From Syntrophomonas zehnderi OL-4 (GTDB taxonomy: Bacteria; Bacillota; Syntrophomonadia; Syntrophomonadales; Syntrophomonadaceae), in contig NZ_CGIH01000028.1 in assembly GCF_000983115.1 (NCBI RefSeq), positions 1 through 61,515 on the forward strand: a stretch of DNA of 61,515 nucleotides, read 5' to 3'. A program made the position numbers and the translations under genes. The notes under the pieces were generated by a model that searched no databases, had not been told where the DNA came from, and saw nothing but the letters and a program-made list of their open reading frames with translations. Numbering within the stretch: the first letter of the stretch is position 1; the number at the start of each line of letters is the position of its first letter. Shown here one piece after another: positions 8,748 to 17,900 of this stretch.

Positions 8748-9190
8748 AGCTGCCTATCACCTCCCGCTTGATGGTTGCCGAACCTTTCCTTTATATAGCA
8801 GGCATGACTGCAGTATTTGCGGTGTTGGTTGCCGTAGCTGGCAAAAGGTTTCTGGCAGCCCGCGCACTCCAATTGATAAATAGCCTTCTTTGCCACTTTA
8901 TCCGGGTGGTTTTTCCACCAGGCCGCGCGGCACGCGTCAGAGCAGAATTTACGCGGCTTCACGCCAGGGCGCTGTTTTAAAGGCTGCCCGCAGTTTTGGC
9001 AAAACGCCCAGGTTTCTTTTTCATCGTCCCGCTGTGCTGGTTGCGAGGCAGCCATGATACCGCCGAGGTTGTTTCTTCTACAGTATGATTTTATGGTGTT
9101 TTCCGATATGCCGAGGCTGGCCGCTATCTTGGCATAGCCCATGCCGGCGCTACGCATACGGTGTATCTGTTCCTTTTGAAAAGAGGTCAT
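8744..9190 (-). CDS. HTH protein with two zinc-finger-like cysteine clusters
   Basis: The first 45 residues form a sigma-region-4-like helix-turn-helix (MGYAKIAASLGISENTIKSY). Two cysteine clusters follow: CQNCG...FCSDAC around residues 64-90 and CAGCQ...YCSHAC around 109-131, each a CxxC pair with a second Cx3C pair, as in treble-clef or FCS-like fingers. Such proteins are often labelled 'sigma-70-like' and occur just before serine recombinase genes. GGAGTGATCCT before the ATG is a good ribosome site. It is separated from the lysis genes by a terminator and probably heads the recombinase operon. It may control recombinase expression or bind the att DNA. Confidence 0.8.
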   Translation of the reverse strand: MTSFQKEQIHRMRSAGMGYAKIAASLGISENTIKSYCRRNNLGGIMAASQPAQRDDEKETWAFCQNCGQPLKQRPGVKPRKFCSDACRAAWWKNHPDKVAKKAIYQLECAGCQKPFASYGNQHRKYCSHACYIKERFGNHQAGGDRQL

Positions 9191-9211
9191 AGGATCACTC
9201 CTTTGGGAAAA

Positions 9212-9241
9212 CGAAAACCCGCAGATGTCGCTCTGCGGGTT
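9212..9241 (-). terminator. Rho-independent terminator after the lysis genes
   Basis: AACCCGCAGA (9216-9225) and TCTGCGGGTT (9232-9241) form a perfect 10-base stem with a six-base loop. On the minus strand it continues into TTCGTTTT. It lies 34 bases after the amidase stop and so closes the late operon, which separates the structural and lysis genes from the recombinase operon. Confidence 0.85.
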
Positions 9242-9274
9242 CTTGGCTGTTAGTCACTTGTCAATCAACCAATG

Positions 9275-9988
9275 TCAAGTTTCAGACAGATTGGATAGAA
9301 TAAATTCACCCATTCTCTCAATAAGCAACGCGCCGTATTCGCCCTTGATGGTTTTGCCTTCCCGGGCGTTTCCCAACCAATATTCGGGGGATTTAAGTAT
9401 GCCGTTTCTGACCAGCACCTCCAAAGCTCCTTCCAGACCAATCTGGCTTTCTTCTATGTATGCTAACCCCAGTTGGGAAAGGATAGCGCCAGAAACTGCT
9501 TTGACAATTTCATCTCTCTTGGCATCAAACAGTGCATTGTCCTGGCTGTTATCAATAAAGCCGATTTCGATTAAAATGGCGGGGGCTTTTGTTTCTCGCA
9601 ATACGTGAAAATTGGCTTCTTTAACTCCCCGGTTTACAAAACCGACCCGCACAAGGGAGCTTTGAATATTTTCGGCCATCTCCTTTGACTTGGCCGAAGG
9701 GTTTAGATAAGTGTAAGTCTCAACCCCGGCGGCCGTTTCCGGCTTAAAAGCATTGCGGTGAAAGGATATGAAGTAGTCAAAGCTGCCCATGTTTTCAAAA
9801 TCACATCTAGCTTTCAGACTTAAACTAACATCAGCCGCCCTGGTTTCATCGACGATTACTCCATGGCGTCTCAACACTGCTGCTACGGCCCGACCTAGGC
9901 TAAGCACATCATCAGCTTCTTTTCTTCCTTTATATACTGCGCCCGGGTCATTGCCGCCATGACCGTAGTCTAAACATAATCTAGCCAT
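9275..9988 (-). CDS. N-acetylmuramoyl-L-alanine amidase, phage endolysin
   Basis: A 237-residue Amidase_3 enzyme cuts the amide bond between MurNAc and the stem peptide at the end of infection. The family signature is visible: the first zinc ligand in LDYGHGG (His10), a glutamate near residue 24, the second histidine in FISFHRNAF near 80, and the catalytic glutamate in ILIEIGFIDN near 140. The C-terminal 60 residues (GALEVLVRNGIL..YW) look like a small substrate-binding add-on. There is no signal peptide, so it needs the holin whose gene overlaps its start by eight bases. Confidence 0.93.
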   Translation of the reverse strand: MARLCLDYGHGGNDPGAVYKGRKEADDVLSLGRAVAAVLRRHGVIVDETRAADVSLSLKARCDFENMGSFDYFISFHRNAFKPETAAGVETYTYLNPSAKSKEMAENIQSSLVRVGFVNRGVKEANFHVLRETKAPAILIEIGFIDNSQDNALFDAKRDEIVKAVSGAILSQLGLAYIEESQIGLEGALEVLVRNGILKSPEYWLGNAREGKTIKGEYGALLIERMGEFILSNLSET

Positions 9989-10382
9989 TAATCTCTTCCT
10001 CCTTATTCAGCTGGTCCAAAACCAGTTTGAGTCTCTCCGGAATAGGCAGGCCGATCTTGGCTGCGTTTTCCAGAATACTGATTCCTTCGTTGGATAAATA
10101 GAAGAAGATGACTGCGGTACGGACAGCACTGCCGTTTGTTATAACCTGAGTGTCGATAATGTGTCCCACCGCCACCAGGGCAAAAATCAGCACCTTCTTA
10201 AAGATGCCCCTGGCCCCGACCTCACTGGACAGGCGTTTTTCCAGTATGGCCAACATGACGCCGGTCAGGTAATCAATAACCACAAAGGTGATCAGCGCAT
10301 ATAAAAAGCCGTCCCAGCCTCCCAAGACCCAGCCCAGCCAGCCGCCAAAAGCGGTAAAGGCGATTTGAATTGAGCTTTTCAT
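9981..10382 (-). CDS. holin, toxin-secretion/phage-lysis family
   Basis: This 133-residue membrane protein of the phage_holin_4 family forms lesions in the cell membrane that let the endolysin out. Hydrophobic segments are seen at about 8-25 (FGGWLGWVLGGW), 27-45 (FLYALITFVVIDYLTGVML) and 65-85 (VLIFALVAVGHII). The DYLTG motif is characteristic. The ATG at 10382 is used because AAGGAGG stands before it; a longer frame upstream has no ribosome site. It overlaps the amidase gene, the usual lysis-cassette order. Confidence 0.92.
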   Translation of the reverse strand: MKSSIQIAFTAFGGWLGWVLGGWDGFLYALITFVVIDYLTGVMLAILEKRLSSEVGARGIFKKVLIFALVAVGHIIDTQVITNGSAVRTAVIFFYLSNEGISILENAAKIGLPIPERLKLVLDQLNKEEEING

Positions 10383-10408
10383 TAATTCGTCCTCCTTAAA
10401 ATCGGCAA

Positions 10409-10429
10409 TAAAAAAGAGCCCCAAGGCCC
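10409..10429 (-). terminator. probable terminator upstream of holin
   Basis: On the minus strand GGGCC and GGCTC pair (one G-T) around a four-base loop, followed by six T's. It sits between the tail-fibre genes and the holin and may lower expression of the lysis genes relative to the tail genes. Confidence 0.55.
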
Positions 10430-10496
10430 ATTGTTAAAAAATAACTTTAGCTGCCTATAATTCGCTAGCTGATGCAATCCTGCCTGACACTTCCTT

Positions 10497-10877
10497 TTAT
10501 ATGTCAGCTGGCACCTGATCAATCGTTCTCCTTCCCGCCAGCACCAATTCAGCCATCAAATCCGGGCTGATCGTGCCGGGAGTTGCTTCCGAAAGTTTGG
10601 CTACAGCCTCCATCAGTACCAGGTTGTAATGTTCCAACCTGGCAACTTTTTCATCCAGCGTGATATTACTGCTGCCGTTTACTCTAGCCAGCCATTCGGC
10701 AGTAGGCTTTAACTCCAAATGACAGCCTTCTTTAGCGATAACCCGTATAGCTTCATAATTGGATAAATTAAGTTCAGGGTCATGGGCAAAGACATAGTCC
10801 TGTCCCGGAGTCAGCACTGGTTCGGTCTCAGATGCTTGCACTACTAAACCGTCGTTCTTGTTATATACCAAAAACAT
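10497..10877 (-). CDS. phage tail-end protein of unknown function
   Basis: A 126-residue protein begins at 10877 with GGGAGGCAGGG upstream; the longer frame has no ribosome site. The first half is beta-rich (FLVYNKNDGLVVQASETEPVL). A C-terminal helical part is found at about 75-110 (LDEKVARLEHYNLVLMEAVAKLSE). Proteins of this size with a C-terminal coiled helix often precede the holin in siphophages and are tail-fibre or chaperone components. I cannot assign it further. Confidence 0.6.
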   Translation of the reverse strand: MFLVYNKNDGLVVQASETEPVLTPGQDYVFAHDPELNLSNYEAIRVIAKEGCHLELKPTAEWLARVNGSSNITLDEKVARLEHYNLVLMEAVAKLSEATPGTISPDLMAELVLAGRRTIDQVPADI

Positions 10878-10897
10878 TAAGCCCTGCCTCCCTTCGG

Positions 10898-11422
10898 TTA
10901 ATATTTGTAAATCTCTACGTTGCCCACCATAGAACCACCACTTCCACCGGAAACAGAAAAATATATGGTAACACACAGAGATGAACGAAAGGGGATGCCT
11001 AGATTAGCTCGGCTGCTGATTACATTGAGTTTTCCAGTTGAATCAGAGAACAAATATACATTGGATCCTGGCCAGGCTACACTTCCAGACGCGGAGCCGA
11101 ATGCGGGAACAGCTATACCATCGATGGTAATAGTAGCCCTGCAAGAGCTGGTCCATGTAGTGCCGCTGCCTTGTATATATATGTTTTGCAATATGCCTGC
11201 GCCATTGTAGGAAATAGTTACACTTTGTTCAGTACTGCTCCAGCTGCTGGTGTTTGACGATATAGTGCTTAATTGCATGATGGTGTAGTTCTTTATATAA
11301 TTTTGCATAACTTCCTTTAGGTTGCCGATTTTGGCATGCAGGCTGCCCGCCGAATCATCAGTATCGGTCCTGACTCCGATCTGCCTGCGGATAAAAGCTA
11401 GTATCTCTTCTGAGCCAAACAT
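10898..11422 (-). CDS. putative tail appendage protein
   Basis: This 174-residue protein starts at an ATG that shares one base with the stop of the preceding gene (TAATG). It has an N-terminal helical segment (EEILAFIRRQIG) and then a serine-, threonine- and glycine-rich beta region (SISYNGAGILQNIYIQGSGTT-like, FSVSGGSGGS) typical of receptor-binding or fibre domains. No named domain is recognised. Position between the tail-tip genes and the lysis genes supports a role in the distal tail. Confidence 0.6.
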   Translation of the reverse strand: MFGSEEILAFIRRQIGVRTDTDDSAGSLHAKIGNLKEVMQNYIKNYTIMQLSTISSNTSSWSSTEQSVTISYNGAGILQNIYIQGSGTTWTSSCRATITIDGIAVPAFGSASGSVAWPGSNVYLFSDSTGKLNVISSRANLGIPFRSSLCVTIYFSVSGGSGGSMVGNVEIYKY

Positions 11423-12153
11423 TACACCACCCCCCGTTTTAATATCTCGCCTGACCATTGATAGGTTTTGATCTGTCTGACCCCACCGGAAAAACCGGAG
11501 GCGGGGGGCAGGTACCGATAGGCTTTGGAGATTAAATCGCCGTCCCATATAAGCCAGGTGACGGCGTTGTAGCCATAGATGCCATGCAAAAGGTTGCCCG
11601 TTTCCCCGTTATATACCTCAAAGTGGATGGCGTTCTCTGCTGTCCAGGCTCCGCTGTTTCCCGCTCTTCTGTAAGTAGGATATAAGGAGTCTTGTATGGT
11701 TTCACCATGCAGGTGAAAGTGGTTGTCGGCATCCCCGGCTTTTTTAATAATCAGCCAGTAGTAAGCGCCGCTCACCAGGTCCGATATATCTATGGGGATG
11801 CTGAAATATGCCTTGCTGGTGGGAATAAACTCTTTGGGCAGAACCATATATCTCAGCAAAGAACCCAACATTGAACCGTCCGGATTAAAACCTTCCCGCA
11901 GTTCAACCAAAAGATCTGCACCCTGGCCATGCTTAATAAGATCAAAAGCGACCCGGGCTATCTCAGCGGCGGAGTCAGCCTTAAACCGCACCGCGTGGTC
12001 ATAACCGGCACAGTCAAATTCAGCTATGCCCGCTCCGGTTTTGCCACCAAAAGCGGTGCCTTCATAAATATGCGAAAATTCCTGCATCATCATAGCAGCA
12101 TTAGCCAGGTTCTCATCGATTACTGTTCGGCCGCTTTCAGCTGCAAACAACAC
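11422..12153 (-). CDS. putative tail-tip/appendage protein
   Basis: About 243 residues, beta-rich, with a central FHLHGETIQDSLYPTY stretch. It may start at GTG 12153, where GGGGG is eight bases upstream; a GTG at 12162 in the same frame is too close to the G run. The pattern of carbohydrate-binding-like strands and tryptophans (YYWLIIKKAGD, WLIWDGDLI) suggests a host-surface binding protein, but no family is recognised. It shares one base with the next gene, so the two are translated together. Confidence 0.55.
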   Translation of the reverse strand: MLFAAESGRTVIDENLANAAMMMQEFSHIYEGTAFGGKTGAGIAEFDCAGYDHAVRFKADSAAEIARVAFDLIKHGQGADLLVELREGFNPDGSMLGSLLRYMVLPKEFIPTSKAYFSIPIDISDLVSGAYYWLIIKKAGDADNHFHLHGETIQDSLYPTYRRAGNSGAWTAENAIHFEVYNGETGNLLHGIYGYNAVTWLIWDGDLISKAYRYLPPASGFSGGVRQIKTYQWSGEILKRGVV

Positions 12154-12165
12154 AAAAATCACCCC

Positions 12166-12576
12166 CTACTGCAGAGTAAGCCTGCATTCCACTGTCAAAA
12201 TCATCTGGTTTTCCTTGCCCCAGGGCACTTTTAAGAGGTTAAACATAATACCTGAACCTGGGGCATCGCTGGCGTCAGTAAAGATACAGGTCTTTTGGTG
12301 CTGCCCGTTGCCTTCTCCAGCCAAGAGTATCGTCCTGAAGCGGATCATGTTTCCGGACTGGGTCACCACCGATACCGCCTTGCGGTAAACTTCGGATATG
12401 GTATCCCCTTCGGCTGTATCATCACCAATAACAAGATAGGGGCTGGATAGCCCGGCCAGCTTCTGAGCAGCTATACTTAAGCCTGCGCTGGTAACATAGT
12501 TTTTTAAGGGGCCGATAACTTTGCCATCCCCGTATTCCAAATACCATTCTGATTTAAAGCTGATAGTATCTTTCAT
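12166..12576 (-). CDS. phage tail protein, unknown
   Basis: A 136-residue protein whose ATG lies one base after the stop of the upstream gene. It contains a conserved-looking GDGKVIGPLKNYVTSAGL start and the pattern YLVIGDDTAEGDTIS...VYRKAVSVVTQSGNMIRFRT found in phage tail-collar or fibre accessory proteins. This is similarity of style rather than a named family. It is followed after a few bases by the appendage gene. Confidence 0.55.
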   Translation of the reverse strand: MKDTISFKSEWYLEYGDGKVIGPLKNYVTSAGLSIAAQKLAGLSSPYLVIGDDTAEGDTISEVYRKAVSVVTQSGNMIRFRTILLAGEGNGQHQKTCIFTDASDAPGSGIMFNLLKVPWGKENQMILTVECRLTLQ

Positions 12577-12577
12577 G

Positions 12578-12919
12578 TCACACCACTCCATACTGGCCTA
12601 ATACCACCGTCAGGCCAACCAGCGAGTCGGCTTCATCTGGCGATTTGTAGTTAAAGACCTGCACGTTGGCTTTTTGATAGGTCCTGAATTTGATAAAGCC
12701 CGGGAAAGGTACTGTTACAGCTTCGGAAAAGTCCACATCCGCCCATTGGCTCCACTGGCTGCCATCAATACTCGTCGATATCTGCAGCCCCCTAGGCAGT
12801 GACATAGCTTGAGTCTGGGGATAGATGCGGGCCAGGCTGCCAATGGTTGGTACGGCTTGGCTTTCCGGTTGCGGGATGTGTTCAAGCCCCCACTTGTGCA
12901 TTTCCCAGATCATAGACAT
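12578..12919 (-). CDS. small phage tail protein, unknown
   Basis: A 113-residue protein, rich in aromatic residues and prolines (WEMHKWGLEHIPQPESQ). It includes a segment that resembles a beta-sandwich (LQISTSIDGSQWSQW, FPGFIKFRTYQKA). ATG 12919 is used because AGGGGG lies seven bases before it. No family is recognised. Confidence 0.55.
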   Translation of the reverse strand: MSMIWEMHKWGLEHIPQPESQAVPTIGSLARIYPQTQAMSLPRGLQISTSIDGSQWSQWADVDFSEAVTVPFPGFIKFRTYQKANVQVFNYKSPDEADSLVGLTVVLGQYGVV

Positions 12920-12930
12920 AGCCAAACCCC

Positions 12931-13542
12931 CTATGCGACATCCTCAGCCGTAATCACCGCCAGTATTGACCATAGGCCGACACTGGTGTTGGTTATCTGT
13001 TTGATGCTGAAACCTTCCCCCGGTCGTATACATAGAGGTTTGACATCCATTCCCCGGGGGATCATATTGAAATCCAGCAAAGGAGTGGCATTAAGGGTCA
13101 GGGGTATTTCATCGTTATTAAGAGTCACCGGCCACAGCAAGGCACCTTCGGCAATGGTGGCCCCGGTGGCAATGCGAATTGCCGCTGTCAGGTTAACATC
13201 CGCAGTATCAGCTTTTTGCGGGGTTATAACCGTACCGCCGCTCTGGCTGGTGGTACGCATAAAATCCAGTTCCACCCCTACGCCAGAAACCGATGTCAGT
13301 GACATATTGACAATAGACAGCCTGGGGACACGAATTAGATACCCGCTGCCCGCATCGTTATATATAGAAAATAAGTGTTTGTTCTGCGCCAGGGCCACGC
13401 TGGGTGCTAAACAATAAAAGGTAGGCAGCCCATGCCAGGCCACATACTGCTCATAACCCGCTGTGCCTTCAATCGCCCGGTAGCGCGCGTTTAACTTTTT
13501 CCCGGTGCTGTCGGGCGGGACTTGAATATATCCGCCAGCCAT
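12931..13542 (-). CDS. phage tail-tip protein, unknown
   Basis: This 203-residue protein starts with ATG five bases after the upstream stop and has AGGAGG inside that upstream gene's end. Mixed alpha/beta with many short strands and no membrane segment. The region around 145-190 (IPLTLNATPLLDF and IRPGEGFSIKQ) is reminiscent of jelly-roll decoration or fibre proteins. The position directly after the tail hub gene supports a tail-tip role; no domain name can be given. Confidence 0.55.
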   Translation of the reverse strand: MAGGYIQVPPDSTGKKLNARYRAIEGTAGYEQYVAWHGLPTFYCLAPSVALAQNKHLFSIYNDAGSGYLIRVPRLSIVNMSLTSVSGVGVELDFMRTTSQSGGTVITPQKADTADVNLTAAIRIATGATIAEGALLWPVTLNNDEIPLTLNATPLLDFNMIPRGMDVKPLCIRPGEGFSIKQITNTSVGLWSILAVITAEDVA

Positions 13543-13546
13543 TACA

Positions 13547-14959
13547 TCAACCTCCTATCATCACCGCGCCGCTTGCGCAGCCCTCGACCAGCCAGGGACG
13601 ATTTCTGCCCGCCGTAAGCAGCGCGTCTTTTATCGCTATGGCTTCAGTACCATAGACAAACTTATGGATCAGCATGGTGTCGTTCATTTTTTTCTTCTGC
13701 TGGGCTGAGACCAGGGCTTTAAGAAAATCGGCTATCCCTAAGAGACGTCCGCCGTATTCTATGGTGTATATCCAAAGACCTGCCTCACTTAAGGAGATGG
13801 TCACCTTTTGTACCAGGAAAACTGCGTTTACACCTCGTTCGGGAAGCTCAATGCTTACTACCTGTCCCGGTTCCCATCCCGGCACTGCGGTGATGAAACT
13901 GCCGCTTGTCTTGGGATTAGCCCACTGTCTAAGGTCGGCATTTCCGGCCGCTTCAGCCGCTTCAATGGTGATTAGGGTATCGTCTTTGATATAGTGCTCA
14001 TACACCCCATCGCCGCCTTCCAGGGCGGCAATGGAAGCCTGGCTGGCCAAATCATCTACCACGGTAATAACATCAATGCTTTGCCGGGCGGTAAGCGAAA
14101 TGGTCACGCCACTCTCGGGCGTATCAGTATCAGCTGAACAGCGCAGGTAGCCGTCGCCCAGATTTACCAGATAATCCTTTACATCTTCTTCATCCACACC
14201 CTCAACCCCGACGTTTTGAACGGTACCGCCCACCTGCAAGCTGCATTCATTAGGAACCCAGGGGAGCACCCAGATGCGAGCCGCACCGTCCGCTTTCCAT
14301 TCGATGGTCTGCGGATCGGACAGCATACTGCCGCCCAGGACATATATGCGGTTGCGCAGTCCCTGGTGGTCGATACTTACCTTGAAGTTGCTAAATCGGC
14401 CCCCGGGCTGCAAGGTCATGGGGGCAACGGTGCCCATTTGGGCAGGATCAAAAAAATGGACCACCTTGTAGTAGTCCACATACCACTGCCAGCCGATATA
14501 GTCACACAGCCACTTCATACATTCCGACGGCATTTTGTAGTTGAATTCGGTGCCGGTAGACTCGATTGCCGGTGCCCCGCTTGCTACTCCTGCTGCCGAA
14601 AAACCCGGACAATATTTGAGCAGGATATCGCGCACAATGGCGTCAGCGCTCCATCCCAGATACGTTTCCACCACCAGCTTTTTATCCATCTGCAGGGTAT
14701 AGTCCTGGCAGTCAACTTTCCACACCAGTGGAGCCTTATAATTCACCAGTTCCACCCGGTCGATGGTCCCAGCAAAGAGCCGGGGCTCTGTAAGGGCGCT
14801 ATCCTCGATGATGACCTCACTGCCTTCAAGAGGTTTTGTTCCCTTAATCGCAAATGAGCAGCTGTCTACCTGACTGGTAAGGATTTGGCTGATAGTAAGA
14901 CTCCCCCGGCGATAGTCCGGCCAGCGCTCCATCCCGGCAATCTTAAGGCTTTTAGCCAC
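13547..14959 (-). CDS. tail hub/tip protein (XkdQ- or Tal-like)
   Basis: A 470-residue protein translated right after the tape measure gene; its GTG start at 14959 overlaps that gene's stop by eight bases, with AAGGGGG upstream. The pattern (LFAGTIDRVE..., WKVDCQDYTLQMDKK, IVRDILLKYCPGF, MKWLCDYIGWQWYVDYYK) is the hub fold of phage late-control/XkdQ-type proteins. These close the tail tube at the distal end. In siphophages of Gram-positive hosts this gene normally follows the tape measure gene, as here. The exact family is an inference from pattern and order. Confidence 0.7.
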   Translation of the reverse strand: MAKSLKIAGMERWPDYRRGSLTISQILTSQVDSCSFAIKGTKPLEGSEVIIEDSALTEPRLFAGTIDRVELVNYKAPLVWKVDCQDYTLQMDKKLVVETYLGWSADAIVRDILLKYCPGFSAAGVASGAPAIESTGTEFNYKMPSECMKWLCDYIGWQWYVDYYKVVHFFDPAQMGTVAPMTLQPGGRFSNFKVSIDHQGLRNRIYVLGGSMLSDPQTIEWKADGAARIWVLPWVPNECSLQVGGTVQNVGVEGVDEEDVKDYLVNLGDGYLRCSADTDTPESGVTISLTARQSIDVITVVDDLASQASIAALEGGDGVYEHYIKDDTLITIEAAEAAGNADLRQWANPKTSGSFITAVPGWEPGQVVSIELPERGVNAVFLVQKVTISLSEAGLWIYTIEYGGRLLGIADFLKALVSAQQKKKMNDTMLIHKFVYGTEAIAIKDALLTAGRNRPWLVEGCASGAVMIGG

Positions 14960-17900
14960 TGAAACGCACCCCCTTGGCCAGGAGCGTCCGGTAAATCTGC
15001 TCGCCCGCGTCACCAGTGCCGCCATTGACCGTTATACTGATTTGGTTGATGGTGGTCGAGCTGTTACTGGTTGTATTAGCGGCAGCCGCACCCAAGGCTA
15101 AAGGTGCAACTCCTGCTAAAGCGCTCTTTAAGTCAAGGCCACTTAAATTGTTTTTTAGGTTGCTGTAGGCAGCCGTAATATCAGCCACCCCGATTTTTAT
15201 CTTGTCTACTAAAGAAGGGGAATTGCGCTGATTGGGGTCCATACCGGAACCCATGATGCTTCGCACTTCGTCCATGACACTTTGCAAGGCGCTCATCCTG
15301 GACCTTATACCCCGGATCAACTCACTCATGGCCTGGATGCCGTACCCGGCCGATTTCTGGACTATTTCTTCATACTTCTTTTCGATGGTGGCGATGGTTT
15401 CGGCGGCGTTCTTTTTAATTTCTCCGTTCTTTTCCTCCCAGGCCTTTTTGTACTTGGCCAGCTCCTCATCGGCCTTGGCTTTCATCTCCATGAGTCTGTT
15501 CTGCATTTCAAGGGTCTGCTGGGCCAGTTGATTCTGGGTTTCCATCCTGATCTCACTTAAGCGCTGGCTTAGCTCAACCCGGGCCTGGCGCATTTCGATA
15601 TTGGCCTCCGCCCGGGCCTGGGCGTTTTTGGTTTTCCAAAGGCCAACGTATTTATTAAGCTCATCGGTTGTCAAGGTATTTAGAGCCGCGACCTGGGGAG
15701 CCGCCTTGACCCCCATCTGCCTAAGTTCGTCAATCAGCCCTGCGTCAACCCCTTTGGCGGCCAGTGACTTTAAGTTGGCCTGCCAGCTGTCGAACTCTTG
15801 AACCTGGTCCTCCAGATTGCCAAGCAAGGACTTGCCCGATACTTTTTGCGGTTTTACTTCATCAAAAAGCCCAATTTGGTTCTTGATGGACTCCACCTTG
15901 GCCGCATAGCTCTGCTCAAAAGCTTCGATGGCCTGGGCTTCTTTCTCTAAACCTGCTGCCGTAATAGCGGCTAATTTATCTGACAGTTCCTGCTGCAAAG
16001 CGATTTCATCCTGGGCTAGTTTAGTTTTGACTTCCCGGCACTGGTCGGCGTACTCTTTTTCCGCTTCCAGCAGCTTGGCGTTGGTTTCAGCCGCTATCTT
16101 TTCCAGGTTATTTCGCATATCGACGAGAGTGGCAATAATGTCGGATACCGAGCCTTCTATAAAGGACATTCCTTCTTGCATGCCGGTGCTCAAGCCTTCG
16201 CTGATATTAAGGCCATATTCGCGCATGACCTGGGAGGGGGAGCGGATGGAGAGGGCTTCTTTGATCCTGTTTTTTACCGTTTCGGCAACTTCCCCGGCGA
16301 TCTCCCTGACTCTCTCAATCCGGCCTTTAATCCCGTCGATCAAACCCTGCATAATATGAGCTCCGATTTCCAGCAGCGTATTGTGCAGGGTTCTTAGACC
16401 CTCGAAAGCGTTGACCACCACTGTCTTAATCCCATTCCACAGGGAGATAAAAATGTTTTTGATATGCTCCCAGGCCCCTTGCCAGTCTCCCTGCAAGACA
16501 TCCAGGAAAAAGCCGAAGGCATTTACAATCACTTCCGCCGCGGTCTGGAATACCGCCTTGATAATGTTCCAAATGTTCGATAGAACCGCGATGATATCTT
16601 TGCCCCAATTGTCCCAGAATGCTTTAATGGCGGTTCCGGCTTTGGCGATAATGCTTCCAATATCCGCCCAGATCTCCTTGACCGTATTACGAAATCCTTC
16701 ATTGTTCTGCCAAAGCTCCTTGACGGCTAAGACAAGCCCGGCAATAACGGCTGCGGCGATGCCAATAGGACCGGTTAAGGCGGAAAAAGCCGCCCCCAAA
16801 GCTGCGGTAACCCCACCGGCACTGGCGATGGCAGCCGCAGCTGTACTGACTACACCGGAGATGGCCCCGGCGGCGGTGACCAGCTGACCGATAATGAGGA
16901 CAACCGGGCCTATGGCGGCAGCCACCCCGGCCACAACCAGAATGGTTTTTTGGGCGCTGGGACTTAAAGCGCCGAATCTTTGCACCAGTTCATTTAATCT
17001 CTGGATTAATGGGGTTATAACCGGCAGGATATGCTGTCCCATGGTAGCCCCTAGCTCTTTTATGCTTTCGGAGAAAACCCGCATCTGGTTAGCCGTTCCC
17101 GCCCCGGTTCTCTCGAAATCCCCCTGGGCGTTCTTGGTCATGGCCAGGACATAGTTGTACCTGAGTTGGGTCTGCTCCGCCTGATTCATATCCTGGATCT
17201 TCTTTTTAATCCCCTGGCTGTAGGCGTATTCCTGCAGGTTGGCCTGGGTCATAACAATGCCTAATTCTTTCAAAGATTCGGTCTCGCCGGTAAATACCGA
17301 CTTTAAGGCGGTATCCGCTATGTCGATGCTGATGTTCTTAAAACTGGACAGATCTCCGGCCAAACCCACCAGGGTTTTGCTCATTTCTTCTGCCTGCGCA
17401 GTGTTAAGCCCCAAGCTGGTAGCCATGTCCCCGTAGGTAGCAGCCATATCCAGGGCAGTGCCCCTAGCGATGCCATAGCGTTCCAGGGTGGTATCGCTCC
17501 AGTTCTTAACGCCTTCAGCGTTATCCTGAAAGGCTACTTCCACCTTGTTCAGAGCTTCATTGGTATCTGAGGCCAGTTTCACCGCAGCGGTTCCGGCGGC
17601 TGCAAGCGGTGCGGTAACCGCCAGGGACATTCCCTGACCGGCACTGGTGATGCTGCTGCCCGCTGCTTTTAATTTCTGGCTTGCTTCTTCGGCCTTTTTA
17701 GAGAGCTTGGTCCAGGCGGAAGCTTGCAGTTCCAGTTCCTTGGCCGTATTTTTTAGGGAGTGTTCCATATTGGCCAGAACCTTTTCGGCCTGCAGCATTT
17801 TGATCTGCAGTTTTTCCACCGCCACCGTATCCTGCTCAGTGCTGCCCGCCGCTTTGTCATAAGCATCTTTTAAGGCGGCAACTTTCTGCCTTTGCACCTC

